The notes beneath the pieces are model-generated. The model was not told the origin of the DNA. It did no database searches and saw nothing but the letters and a program-made list of their open reading frames with translations. From Subtercola lobariae (lineage in GTDB: Bacteria > Actinomycetota > Actinomycetes > Actinomycetales > Microbacteriaceae), in the NCBI RefSeq assembly GCF_014640255.1, contig NZ_BMGP01000005.1:44879-108878 (forward strand): a stretch of DNA of 64,000 nt, written 5' to 3'. This document shows positions 30,849-38,996 of the stretch, in pieces. Within the stretch, counting starts at the first letter, position 1, and each line of letters opens with the position of its first letter. Both the position numbers and the translations under genes were made by a program.

Positions 30849-31100
30849 ATGAAGACCGACACTCACCCCGATTACCTGCCCGTCGTTTTCCGCGACCTGG
30901 CTTCGGGCGCAACCTTCCTCACTCGCTCCACTGTGACGAGCCAGAAGACGATCGAGTGGGAAGACGGCAACACGTACCCCGTCATCGACGTCGAGATCTC
31001 GAGCGAGTCGCACCCGTTCTACACGGGCAAGCAGCGCATCCTCGACTCCGCCGGTCGCGTCGAGAAGTTCAACAGCCGCTACAAGGGTTTCGGCAAGTAG
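30849..31100 (+). CDS. rpmE2: Ribosomal protein bL31, type B (zinc-free)
   Basis: 83-residue 50S subunit protein. It begins [20 protein letters not shown] and ends [10 protein letters not shown]. It lacks the CxxC zinc ligands of the type A form, so it is the C-minus paralogue, which in many bacteria takes over when zinc is scarce. A TAGACT at 30778-30783 could be its -10, and a strong terminator follows. Confidence 0.95.
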   Translation: MKTDTHPDYLPVVFRDLASGATFLTRSTVTSQKTIEWEDGNTYPVIDVEISSESHPFYTGKQRILDSAGRVEKFNSRYKGFGK

Positions 31101-31115
31101 CACCAGCTTCGCGAT

Positions 31116-31147
31116 AGGCGGGCGACTTCGGTCGACCCGCCTTTCTT
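31116..31147 (+). terminator. Intrinsic terminator of rpmE2
   Basis: GGCGGG with CGAC pairs with GTCG and CCCGCC (one bulged A) around a TTCG tetraloop, followed by TTTCTT. Textbook rho-independent structure. Confidence 0.9.
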
Positions 31148-31178
31148 GCGTGCTCGAGTGAGTCGCAATGTGGCGCAT

Positions 31179-31240
31179 GTGAGCCCGCTAGGCCAACTTG
31201 AGACCGCTGTAACGGGCTCAACCCGTCGTAGCGGGCTCAC
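31179..31240. repeat. 62-bp palindromic repeat, family A copy 3
   Basis: GTGAGCCCGCTA and TAGCGGGCTCAC form a perfect 12-bp outer stem; TTGAG/CTCAA pair inside. It lies between the rpmE2 terminator and the stop of the convergent exonuclease gene. Confidence 0.9.
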
Positions 31241-31310
31241 GAATGCGGTGTGGGGCCGGCGCGAAGCACGCAGCACGCGACGAGGCGGTGTCTGCCGCTG
31301 GGGCGGTGCG

Positions 31311-32222
31311 TCAGCAGATGGGCCAGCCGGCGCGGGCGGTGAAGGTGGGGTCTTTGGTGCGGCGCATGTAGTCTTCGAACGAGGCGGCCTGCTCGCGGGC
31401 CCAGGCTACCTGTGCGTGGTGCAGCTGGTGCTGCGTGATGTCGAGTTCGGCCTCGTAGCGCCGGGCGAGCGACTGAGCGACCCGGCCGGCCGCGATGGCG
31501 TCGGCGCCGGCGTCGTGCGCGTCGAGCAGTTCGACTTCGTAGTGCAGCGCGGCGGCCTCGAGGGTGCGCTTTCCTTTGCGGTAACGGTCGAGCGCCTTGT
31601 CGATGACGAGGGGATCGACAACCGGCAACGGCTCGCGCAGGGGAATGATGCCGTAACGGCGGGCCTCGCGGTCGAGTAGCGTGAGGTCATAGGGGGCGTT
31701 GTAGATCACGAGCGACAGGCCGTCGTCGAGGGCTGCGGTCAGAGCATCCACTATCTCGGCGATGACGTCTGCAGCCACTCGACCTTCAGCGACGGCACGT
31801 TCGGTGCTGACCCCGTGCACCGCAGAAGCCTGCTCCGGTATCGGGATGCCCGGGTTGGCCATCCAGTCGAGCCGCGACAGGGTGTCGCCCAGGTGGTCGA
31901 TGACGCTCACATTCGCGGTGACGATGCGGCTCGTCTCCACATCGATTCCGGTGGTCTCGAGGTCGAACACCACGAGCCGATGCGCCCACGCGGGGCCGGC
32001 AGGCGCTTCGAGCACGGCCACCGATGAGCGCGCGGGCGATGCTTCTGAGCGGGCGTTGACCGTCGTCGGGCCGCCCGATCGCGCAGGCCGAGCCAGCGGA
32101 ACATACGGCGCGGCAGCAGGCTCAGCCACCACGTGTCGCCCGTGCGGCTGAACCAGCGGCAAGACCTCTCCCGGCTCGATGTCGAACAGGGTTGGTTGCA
32201 CGAGCTGCTCTGTTGGTTCCAC
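31311..32222 (-). CDS. DnaQ-like 3'-5' exonuclease
   Basis: DEDD-family exonuclease of the DNA polymerase III epsilon type. Visible motifs: VVFDLETTGID (Exo I, two acidic residues), HGVSTERA, VIYNAPYDLTLLDREA (Exo II), and HDAGADAIAAGRV (Exo III with histidine). About 85 variable N-terminal residues precede it. I prefer GTG 32222 because TAGTGT lies seven bases upstream, matching the leaderless pattern; ATG 32252 would add ten residues. Not the replicative epsilon with certainty; it could be a repair enzyme. Confidence 0.85.
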   Translation of the reverse strand: MEPTEQLVQPTLFDIEPGEVLPLVQPHGRHVVAEPAAAPYVPLARPARSGGPTTVNARSEASPARSSVAVLEAPAGPAWAHRLVVFDLETTGIDVETSRIVTANVSVIDHLGDTLSRLDWMANPGIPIPEQASAVHGVSTERAVAEGRVAADVIAEIVDALTAALDDGLSLVIYNAPYDLTLLDREARRYGIIPLREPLPVVDPLVIDKALDRYRKGKRTLEAAALHYEVELLDAHDAGADAIAAGRVAQSLARRYEAELDITQHQLHHAQVAWAREQAASFEDYMRRTKDPTFTARAGWPIC

Positions 32223-32229
32223 GAAATTC

Positions 32230-32235
32230 ACACTA
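32230..32235 (-). promoter_or_regulatory. Candidate leaderless -10 for the exonuclease
   Basis: Minus-strand TAGTGT, seven bases before GTG 32222. Confidence 0.4.
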
Positions 32236-32304
32236 GAGCGAGGTACCGACATTGCGTGGCGGCCCGCCCGGCGAGTACGCATCCAGTCGAAAAACACGAG
32301 CTGC

Positions 32305-34029
32305 TCAGTAGACCTCTTCTTCGGCCGCCGGCTGGCCGATTTTCAGCCAGTAGAAGCTCTGGGTGGCGAGTGTGAGCGTCACCGAGCCGTCGTCGCCGAC
32401 GGTGGGGAATTCCCCTCCACCGAACAGGTCGCTCAGCCGCCGACCGGCGAATTCGCTGAGATCGATGGTCACCGAAACCGGGTTGTGGGCGAAACTGAAC
32501 ACGCACAGAATTCGCTCGGGCGCATCGCCCCACTGCGTGGATGACCCGGCATACGACCGCACGAAAGCCAGCACCGACTCGTGGTTGGTCGACATCACCT
32601 TGAGGTCGCCGAGCCCGAACGCCGGGTGAGCTTTGCGCACGTGAATCACGTTGCGCACCCAGTGCAGCATGGAGCGTGATTGCGCCAGCTGCGATTCGAC
32701 GTTCACGAGCGAGTAGTTGTAGACGAGAGACTGCACCACGGGCAAGAACAGCTTGCCCGGGTCGGCGGTGGAGAAGCCGGCATTGCGGTCTGGGGTCCAC
32801 TGCATCGGCGTGCGCGACGAGTCTCGGTCGGGCAACCAGATGTTGTCGCCCATGCCGATCTCGTCGCCGTAATACAAGAACGGCGACCCCGAGAGTGAGA
32901 ACAACAACGCGTGAGCGAGCTCGAGCTCGGCACGCGAGTTGTCGAGCAGAGGAGCCAGCCGTCGCCTGATGCCGATGTTCGCGCGCATCCGCGGGTCATA
33001 GGCGTACCAGCCGTACATGGCCTGCCGGTATTCTTCTGACACCATTTCGAGCGTGAGCTCGTCGTGGTTGCGCAAAAACACCCCCCAGCCGGCGCCTTCG
33101 GGTATGTCGGTGACCTCAGAGAGCACCCGGATGAGCTCGCCCGCGGTCTGCGATCGCAACGAGTAGAAGATGCGCGGCATCACCGGAAAGTCGAAGGCCA
33201 TGTGGCATTCGGGCTCGTCTTCGGTGCCGAAGAACGCCGCCACCTCGCGTGGCCACTGGTTCGCTTCGGCGATCATGATGCGGCCCGGGTACTCGCGGTC
33301 GACCATCTTGCGCAGCTTGGCGACGAACTCGTGTGTCTTGGGCTCGCCCTCGCCGTTGCCCTCCTCAGATTCGTAGAGGTAGGGAATGGCGTCGAGCCTG
33401 AACCCATCGACGCCGAGATCGAGCCAGAACCGCACGATCTCGAACATCGCCTCGTGCACCGCGGGGTTCTCGAAGTTCAGGTCGGGCTGGTGCGAGAAGA
33501 AGCGGTGCCAGAAGAACTGCCGGCGCACCGGATCGAACGTCCAGTTCGACTCCTCGGTATCGACGAAGATGACACGGATGTCTTCGTACTTCTTGTCGGT
33601 GTCGCTCCACACATAGAAGTCACCGTATGGTCCGTCGGGGTCTGACCGGGACTGCTGAAACCACTCGTGCGCGTCTGAGGTGTGGTTCAGCGGCAGGTCG
33701 ATCACGATTCGCATGTTGCGCTCGTGCGCCTTCGTCACCAGGTCGCGAAACTCGTCGATCGAGCCGAACTCGGGCAGAATCGCGCGGTAGTCAGAGATGT
33801 CGTAGCCGCCGTCGCGCAGGGGCGAGTCGAAGAACGGCGGCAGCCATAGCCCGTCGATGCCGAGCCACTGCAGGTAGTCGAGCTTCGAGACCAGCCCGGC
33901 GAGGTCACCCGCCCCATCGCCGTTGCTATCCACGAATGACCTGATCATGACCTCGTAGAACACCGAGCGGCGAAACCACTGCGGGTCGAGGGTCAATCCG
34001 GGCAATTGAATGGGGGCAGTGAAGCTCAC
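32305..34029 (-). CDS. treS: Maltose alpha-D-glucosyltransferase / trehalose synthase
   Basis: GH13 enzyme interconverting maltose and trehalose. I choose GTG 34029, preceded by AGGGAAGG; the longer frame adds 75 unlike residues. The 574-residue product has RRSVFYEVMIRSFVDSNGDG near residue 18, the nucleophile in VDGFRLDAIPY near 210, the acid/base glutamate in MIAEANQW near 252, and the third acid in LRNHDE near 316. No fused maltokinase domain is present. With glgC and glgA nearby it links glycogen and trehalose metabolism. It is followed on the same strand by the exonuclease. Confidence 0.95.
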   Translation of the reverse strand: MSFTAPIQLPGLTLDPQWFRRSVFYEVMIRSFVDSNGDGAGDLAGLVSKLDYLQWLGIDGLWLPPFFDSPLRDGGYDISDYRAILPEFGSIDEFRDLVTKAHERNMRIVIDLPLNHTSDAHEWFQQSRSDPDGPYGDFYVWSDTDKKYEDIRVIFVDTEESNWTFDPVRRQFFWHRFFSHQPDLNFENPAVHEAMFEIVRFWLDLGVDGFRLDAIPYLYESEEGNGEGEPKTHEFVAKLRKMVDREYPGRIMIAEANQWPREVAAFFGTEDEPECHMAFDFPVMPRIFYSLRSQTAGELIRVLSEVTDIPEGAGWGVFLRNHDELTLEMVSEEYRQAMYGWYAYDPRMRANIGIRRRLAPLLDNSRAELELAHALLFSLSGSPFLYYGDEIGMGDNIWLPDRDSSRTPMQWTPDRNAGFSTADPGKLFLPVVQSLVYNYSLVNVESQLAQSRSMLHWVRNVIHVRKAHPAFGLGDLKVMSTNHESVLAFVRSYAGSSTQWGDAPERILCVFSFAHNPVSVTIDLSEFAGRRLSDLFGGGEFPTVGDDGSVTLTLATQSFYWLKIGQPAAEEEVY

Positions 34030-34200
34030 AGCAAACCTTCCCTGATACACGAAAAAGGGGCCGGCAGCGCCCTCCTTCACGATAGACCAGGTTGCACTGC
34101 CGCGATGTTTTTTGGCGGTTGCCCTTGCGCTCGGCGTCGTTCGTGCCTGAAGGTTCGCCACATGCTGCCGTCGCAGCCGGTGGGCAGTGGATGTTCGAAC

Positions 34201-34206
34201 TAGAGT
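34201..34206 (+). promoter_or_regulatory. Candidate leaderless -10 for the hydrolase
   Basis: TAGAGT, eight bases before ATG 34215. It supports this start over the in-frame ATG 34191. Confidence 0.4.
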
Positions 34207-34214
34207 TGACCGCG

Positions 34215-35138
34215 ATGATTCCGCCCTCTCCCTTCGAAGCGCAGCTCGCCGCAAAACCTCTCACGCGCCAGAGTCTCGCCGTTCGCGGCGGCACCACCGA
34301 GCTCTGGATCTACGGCCCCGCGGGCATCCACCCTGACGCGGCGGTCACCACGATTCTGCTGGTGCACGGCTTCCGCGGCGATCACCACGGCCTCGAGCCG
34401 GTGGCCGCACAGCTTCAGGGCTACCGGGTCATCGTGGCCGACCTTCCCGGGTTCGGAATCTCAACCCCGCTCGGCGCGAAACACGACATCACAGCGTATT
34501 CGGCCTGGCTGCGTGAGCTCGTCGATCAGCTGCGCTCGTCGGGCGACATCGGCAGCGATTTCGTGGTGCTCGGCCACTCGTTCGGCTCGATCATCGTCGC
34601 AGCCGCCCTCGCCGACGGGCTCGCGGCCACCGAAGTGGTGCTGGTGAACCCCATCGCCGCGCCCGCGCTCTCGGGCCCGCGCGGCATTCTGACCCGGCTC
34701 GCGGTGTTCTACTACAAGGTGGGCGCCTGGCTGCCGCAGAAGCTCGGCTTCGCCTGGTTGCGGCTCAGCATCGTCACCCGGTTCATCAGCATCACCATGG
34801 CGAAGACGAAAGACTCCGGCCTTCGCCGATGGATTCACAGCCAGCACCACCAGTACTTCGGCGCCTTCTCGAACCGCGCCGTGGTCGTTGAGGCGTTCGA
34901 GGCCTCGGTGAGCAACGACGTGTCGGAGTTCGCGGCGCAGATCTCGCCGCCGACCCTGCTGGTCGCGGGCGACAAAGACGACATCACTCCGGTGGCGGCC
35001 GAAGAGCGGCTGGCGGCGCTGATTCCGGATGCTCGGCTCGTCGTTCTCGCGGGCGTAGGCCACCTCATTCACTACGAACGCCCGGTCGAAGCGGCTGCCG
35101 CCATCGAGACGTTTCTCGGCGAGAAGCGACTCGCGTGA
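34215..35138 (+). CDS. Alpha/beta hydrolase
   Basis: 307-residue alpha/beta-hydrolase-fold protein from ATG 34215. The oxyanion motif HGFRGD is near residue 51, the nucleophile elbow GHSFGS near 119, the acidic residue in AGDKDDITP near 254, and the catalytic histidine in GVGHLIHYERP near 282. Substrate unknown; could be an esterase or lipase. Its stop overlaps the glycosyltransferase start by four bases (GTGA), so the two are co-translated. Confidence 0.85.
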   Translation: MIPPSPFEAQLAAKPLTRQSLAVRGGTTELWIYGPAGIHPDAAVTTILLVHGFRGDHHGLEPVAAQLQGYRVIVADLPGFGISTPLGAKHDITAYSAWLRELVDQLRSSGDIGSDFVVLGHSFGSIIVAAALADGLAATEVVLVNPIAAPALSGPRGILTRLAVFYYKVGAWLPQKLGFAWLRLSIVTRFISITMAKTKDSGLRRWIHSQHHQYFGAFSNRAVVVEAFEASVSNDVSEFAAQISPPTLLVAGDKDDITPVAAEERLAALIPDARLVVLAGVGHLIHYERPVEAAAAIETFLGEKRLA

Positions 35139-36415
35139 ACATCGTCTTCGACTGCCGGTACGTGCGCATCGGGCGTCACGACGGCATCAGCCGGTACTCG
35201 GCGGGGCTGGTGACGGCGTTGGCCGAGCTGACGGCCGAACAGGCAGCGGCTGAGCAGACAGCGGCTCAACAGGCAACGGCTGAGCAGACAGCGACCGAAC
35301 AGGCCGAGGTTGAGCAGGCAGCGGCCGAGCGCGGTTCAGACACCATCACCATGCTCATCAGCGACAAACGACAGCTCGCGAACCTTCCCGACCTGCCGTG
35401 GCGCCTCGCCAGCTCGCCGACGAGCCCGCGCGAGCTTTTCGTGGCGCTGCAGGTCAACAAGCTCGAACCCGACGTGGTGTTCACCCCCATGCAGACCATG
35501 GGCACGCTCGGCCGAAAGTATCCGCTCGCGCTCACGGTGCACGACCTGATCTACTACTCCAACCCCACACCGCCCCGCGAATTCGCCTGGCCGCTGCGAC
35601 TGCTCTGGCGGCTGTACCACAAGGCCTGGTGGCCGCAACGGATGCTCTTGAACCGGGCCGACACCGTGGTCACCGTTTCGCACACCACCGAGGCGCTCGT
35701 GAACGAGCATCACCTCACGAAGCGGCCCATCGTGGTGGTGAGCAACGCGGCCGATACTCTCGACGCCGAAGCGGTGGCTGGCGAGGTGGCGGAGGGGGGT
35801 GCATCCGCTGCCCGACAGCGAGCGAAATCGCTCGTTACTGAGCCAACGACACGAACGAAATCACTCGTTACTGAGCCCACAAAACGAGCGAAATCGCTCG
35901 TTTATATGGGCTCGTTCATGCCCTACAAGAACGTGGAGACCCTGGTGCGCGGCATGGCGCTGCTGCCCGAGTACGAGCTGCACCTCATGAGCACGGTGCG
36001 AGACGACGACCGCCGACGCCTCACCGCGCTGGCTCCGGGCGCGAACCTCGTGTTTCACGGCGGTGCCAGCGACGACGAATACCTCGCCGAACTCGATCGC
36101 GCCACCGCGCTGGTGACGGCGTCGTTGAACGAAGGTTTCGGCATTCCGCTGGTCGAAGCGATGGGCCGGGGTACGCCGGTGGTCGTCAGCGATATTGCCG
36201 TCTTTCGCGAGATCGGGGGAGAGGCGGCGTTGTATTTCGGTTCCGAAGACCCCGCCGCGTTCGCCTCAGCCGTCAGAACGCTAGAAAACGAACCCGAATG
36301 GCAGCGGCTCTCCGCCGCCGGCCTCAACCAGGCGGCCACATTCAGCTGGGCGGCGTCAGCGCGGGCGCTTCTGGCAGTGCTTCGAGAGCTGGCTCAGAAG
36401 CCGGCGCGCCGTTGA
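35135..36415 (+). CDS. GT4-family glycosyltransferase with in-frame tandem repeats
   Basis: 426 residues, GTG 35135. The Rossmann N-domain begins NIVFDCRYVRIGRHDGISRY. The C-domain has VYMGSFMPYKNVETLVRGMA (donor-site strand, near residue 259) and NEGFGIPLVEAMGRGTPVVV with the two glutamates of GT4 enzymes, so the catalytic core looks intact. Resembles bacterial mannosyl/glucosyltransferases of surface glycans. Two unusual insertions: seven five-residue units rich in A, E, Q and T near residues 33-67, and three 11-residue units around KSLVTEPT near residues 229-256, immediately before a core strand. The 3' end overlaps the convergent phosphatase gene by 74 bases. Donor and acceptor are unknown. 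Confidence 0.88.
   Translation: MNIVFDCRYVRIGRHDGISRYSAGLVTALAELTAEQAAAEQTAAQQATAEQTATEQAEVEQAAAERGSDTITMLISDKRQLANLPDLPWRLASSPTSPRELFVALQVNKLEPDVVFTPMQTMGTLGRKYPLALTVHDLIYYSNPTPPREFAWPLRLLWRLYHKAWWPQRMLLNRADTVVTVSHTTEALVNEHHLTKRPIVVVSNAADTLDAEAVAGEVAEGGASAARQRAKSLVTEPTTRTKSLVTEPTKRAKSLVYMGSFMPYKNVETLVRGMALLPEYELHLMSTVRDDDRRRLTALAPGANLVFHGGASDDEYLAELDRATALVTASLNEGFGIPLVEAMGRGTPVVVSDIAVFREIGGEAALYFGSEDPAAFASAVRTLENEPEWQRLSAAGLNQAATFSWAASARALLAVLRELAQKPARR
35231..35335 (+). repeat. Seven 15-bp tandem units inside the glycosyltransferase gene
   Basis: Degenerate units such as GCGGCTGAGCAGACA and ACGGCTGAGCAGACA repeat in frame, encoding pentapeptides like AAEQT and TAEQT. Total 105 bp. Confidence 0.85.
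35820..35903 (+). repeat. Three 33-bp palindromic units inside the glycosyltransferase gene
   Basis: Units start at 35820, 35853 and 35886 with GAGCGAAATCGCTCG (middle copy GAACGAAATCACTCG), followed by TTACTGAGCC in the first two. The period is exactly 11 codons. The third unit is a 22-bp palindrome (35882-35903) with 10-bp arms. Confidence 0.88.
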
Positions 36416-36965
36416 ACTCATCGAGCCGCAGATGGCCGTCCGCGTAGCTGAAGTAGTGCACCGAGCCATTGGGTATGCGCTCGTCGGGCCGCGGGCGTGC
36501 GCCGTCGGTGGCGTAGCGCACGAGTGAGCTGATGACGCCGCCATGCGCGACGACAATCAGTGCTTGGCCGGGGCGCCGTTCGGCGATCTCCATCAGCGCC
36601 TCATGCACGCGTTGGCGCACCTGCGCGTGAGTCTCACGGCCGGGAACGGTGCTCTGCGCCGGAAACCGCCGGTGCAGCTCGTCGAAATCGAGCCCCTCGG
36701 CCTCGCCGTAGTGTCGCTCGACCAACGCTTCGACCGCCTCGGGTTCGCCCAGGTCGAGCACGTTCGCAATGATCTCGGCCGTCTCCACCGCGCGGCCGAG
36801 GGGGCTGGTCAGAATTCCATCCCACTGCGACTCGGCCAGGGTCTCTGCCGTAGCTTTCGCCTCGGCGCGGCCGGTTGCATTCAGCGGAATATCGGTGCTG
36901 CCCTGAATGCGTTTGGCCAGGTTCCAGTCGGTCTGGCCGTGCCGCACGAGTGCGAGGTGGGTCAT
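36342..36965 (-). CDS. Histidine phosphatase (phosphoglycerate mutase-like)
   Basis: 207 residues from ATG 36965, with GGAGG about nine bases upstream. The catalytic LVRHGQTDWN is at residue 6, TSPLGRAVETAE near 52, HYGEAEGLDFDEL near 83, and the second histidine in VVAHGGVISSLVRYA near 140. It belongs to the cobC/PhoE/GpmB branch; true mutase activity is unlikely to be its role, and substrate is unknown. Its last 22 or so residues (GAPASEPALEALPEAP...) are encoded antisense to the glycosyltransferase C-terminus. Confidence 0.88.
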   Translation of the reverse strand: MTHLALVRHGQTDWNLAKRIQGSTDIPLNATGRAEAKATAETLAESQWDGILTSPLGRAVETAEIIANVLDLGEPEAVEALVERHYGEAEGLDFDELHRRFPAQSTVPGRETHAQVRQRVHEALMEIAERRPGQALIVVAHGGVISSLVRYATDGARPRPDERIPNGSVHYFSYADGHLRLDEFNGAPASEPALEALPEAPALTPPS

Positions 36966-36985
36966 AACTGGCGTTCCTCCGAGCT

Positions 36986-37023
36986 GTCGGCGCTTGTGGG
37001 CGCTAGTCGGCGCTTGTGGCGCT
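36986..37023. repeat. Two tandem copies of an 18-20-bp unit
   Basis: GTCGGCGCTTGTGGGCGCTA is followed directly by GTCGGCGCTTGTGGCGCT, in the spacer upstream of the histidine phosphatase. Confidence 0.8.
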
Positions 37024-37090
37024 GTCGACCCTCGCAGTGGTCGCGAGGTGGCCACCACCGCTCAGGCGGGCCAACCGAGGCGGCGAACGC

Positions 37091-38041
37091 TCAGGGCAGC
37101 AATCGTGCGGCCAGGGCGGTCAGCGTCTGGGTTGTTCCTGCGTCGAGCTTAACAGTCGCGCGCGAATCGCCCTTGGTTATTCCGCGATTGATGATGACCA
37201 CGGGCAACCTGCGCCTACGAGCCTGCTCGAGCAACCGAATGCCCGAGTTCACTACGAGCGACGACCCGGCAATAATGAGGGCGTCGGATGCCCGCACCAA
37301 GTCACTCGCTTCACCGAACCGCTCTTTGGGAATGAACTCGCCGAAGAACACCACATCGGGCTTCAAGGTGCCGCCGCACACCGTGCACGCCGGAACAACA
37401 AAATCGTGCCAATTGGTCACCTCTGCGTCACCATCGGGGTTCACCGAGACGGCGTCGGGCTCGGCCATCCACGGGTTCGCCTCGTCGATCTGATCGGCGA
37501 CGCTCACTCGGGCGTACATCTGGCCGCAATTGAGGCAGCGAACTCTGTCCATCGAGCCGTGCAAATCGACCACGCGGTTGGAGCCCGCCCGAACATGCAG
37601 GCCGTCGACGTTCTGGGTGATGACGCCGGTGAGAACGTCTTTGGCTTCCATTTCGGCCAGAATCGTGTGGCCGCCGTTAGGTCTAGCCGAGTCGAACAGC
37701 TTCCAGCCGAGGTGGCTACCGGCCCAATACCGTTGCCGGTACTGCGGGCTCGACAAGAACTGGTCGAACGTCATCGGGTTGCGCTTCGGGGCGCCTTCGC
37801 CGCGGTAGTCGGGAATGCCGGAGTCGGTGCTCATTCCGGCGCCGGTGAGAATGACAACGCGTTTGCCGGCGAGCAGAGCAGCGATTTCGTCGAGCTGGGC
37901 TGCGGCCTTGAGGCTTTCGGGCGCGCCGTGCTCTGCAGTGTTGCGCGCTGCCGCGGCGTGCTCTGCAGTGTCGCGCTGTGCAGTGTTGTGCTCGGCTGTT
38001 TCGCGCTCGGCCGTTTCGCGCTCGGAGTCGATCAGTGCCAT
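37091..38041 (-). CDS. Sir2-family NAD-dependent protein deacylase
   Basis: 316 residues from ATG 38041, preceded by AGGAGGG; the GTG at 38071 was passed over. The sirtuin core has [17 protein letters not shown] near residue 62, [12 protein letters not shown] near 134, the catalytic histidine in [11 protein letters not shown] near 154, a zinc site with cysteines in CLNCG and CTVCGG, and GSSLVVNSG near 256. NAD and zinc residues are all present. The N-terminus carries seven five-residue units (ERETA-like) that sirtuins usually lack. Substrate unknown. Confidence 0.92.
   Translation of the reverse strand: MALIDSERETAERETAEHNTAQRDTAEHAAAARNTAEHGAPESLKAAAQLDEIAALLAGKRVVILTGAGMSTDSGIPDYRGEGAPKRNPMTFDQFLSSPQYRQRYWAGSHLGWKLFDSARPNGGHTILAEMEAKDVLTGVITQNVDGLHVRAGSNRVVDLHGSMDRVRCLNCGQMYARVSVADQIDEANPWMAEPDAVSVNPDGDAEVTNWHDFVVPACTVCGGTLKPDVVFFGEFIPKERFGEASDLVRASDALIIAGSSLVVNSGIRLLEQARRRRLPVVIINRGITKGDSRATVKLDAGTTQTLTALAARLLP
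37919..38023 (-). repeat. Seven 15-bp tandem units at the start of the sirtuin gene
   Basis: On the coding strand, units such as GAGCGCGAAACGGCC, GAGCGCGAAACAGCC and GAGCACAACACTGCA follow in frame for 105 bp, encoding pentapeptides like [10 protein letters not shown] and QRDTA. Confidence 0.85.
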
Positions 38042-38074
38042 CTGACCGCCCTCCTGACCTGTAATACTCACTTC

Positions 38075-38080
38075 AGTCTA
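38075..38080 (-). promoter_or_regulatory. Candidate -10 for the sirtuin gene
   Basis: Minus-strand TAGACT, giving a leader of about 27 bases that contains the AGGAGGG ribosome site. Confidence 0.4.
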
Positions 38081-38116
38081 AACAACGCAGTTTTCGGATT
38101 TGTTTCCGGCGGCTGG

Positions 38117-38122
38117 CAGAGT
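38117..38122 (+). promoter_or_regulatory. Candidate leaderless -10 for the TrmH-like gene
   Basis: CAGAGT, seven bases before GTG 38130. Confidence 0.3.
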
Positions 38123-38129
38123 AGCTGTT

Positions 38130-38954
38130 GTGCCCGTTATTCACATTACCGATCTTCCCGCGCCTGGTCTCACCACCGACGGCGACTTTCTGGCCGACTA
38201 CCGCGGGCTGACCGACGTGGCGCTGCGCCGGGTGAGCGAGCCAGAGGGCGGGCTGTACATCGCGGAGTCGAGCAAGGTCATCGAGCGCGCGATAGCGGCA
38301 GGCCACCGCCCCCGGTCGGTGTTGTGCGAAGAGAAGTGGCTGCCGGGCATCCGGGGCCTCGTTTCAGACGACGTGCCGATTTACGTGGGTTCGTCTGAGT
38401 TGCTCGAGAGCCTCACGGGGTTCAACCTGCACCGGGGAGCGCTGGCGTCGATGCACCGTCCCGAGCTGCCGTCTGTTTCGTCGCTGCTTCAGGATGCCCG
38501 GCGGGTGGTCATTTTAGAAGACATCGTCGATCACACGAACGTGGGAGCGATCTTTCGTTCGGTGGCCGGGCTCGGTGCCGACGCGGTGCTCATCACGCCG
38601 CGCTGCGCAGACCCGCTCTACCGGCGCAGCGTTCGCGTCTCGATGGGCACCGTGCTGCAGGTGCCGTGGACGAGGTTGCCCGAATGGAACGAAGCCGCGC
38701 CACTGCTGCACGAGGCCGGGTTCGAGATCGCCGCGCTGGCGCTGAGTTCATCGGCGGTGACGCTCGACGAGTATGCAGTGGCGCCGCCCGAGCGGGTGGC
38801 GATCGTGTTCGGCACCGAGGGCGACGGCCTCAGCCGTGCGGCGCTCTCGGTCGCCGACCGGGTGGTGACCATTCCGATGCTGCACGGGGTCGACTCGCTG
38901 AATGTGGCGTCGGCGAGCGCGGTGGCGCTCTGGGCGTTGCGCGTGCGCGAGTAG
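38130..38954 (+). CDS. TrmH-family RNA 2'-O-methyltransferase
   Basis: 274 residues from GTG 38130. SpoU/TrmH fold: an N-terminal substrate-binding part, then EDIVDHTNVGAIFRSVAGLG near residue 130 (motif 1 with asparagine and arginine), VIFGTEGDGLSRAAL-type motif 2 (IVFGTEGDGLS, near 224), and motif 3 IPMLHGVDSLNVASASAVAL near 248. These form the trefoil-knot SAM site. The target, rRNA or tRNA, cannot be told by eye. Divergent from the sirtuin gene. Confidence 0.9.
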   Translation: MPVIHITDLPAPGLTTDGDFLADYRGLTDVALRRVSEPEGGLYIAESSKVIERAIAAGHRPRSVLCEEKWLPGIRGLVSDDVPIYVGSSELLESLTGFNLHRGALASMHRPELPSVSSLLQDARRVVILEDIVDHTNVGAIFRSVAGLGADAVLITPRCADPLYRRSVRVSMGTVLQVPWTRLPEWNEAAPLLHEAGFEIAALALSSSAVTLDEYAVAPPERVAIVFGTEGDGLSRAALSVADRVVTIPMLHGVDSLNVASASAVALWALRVRE

Positions 38955-38996
38955 GTCGACCGCGCACGGGGCGGCCCGGCGCTGGTGCGCGGGTGA

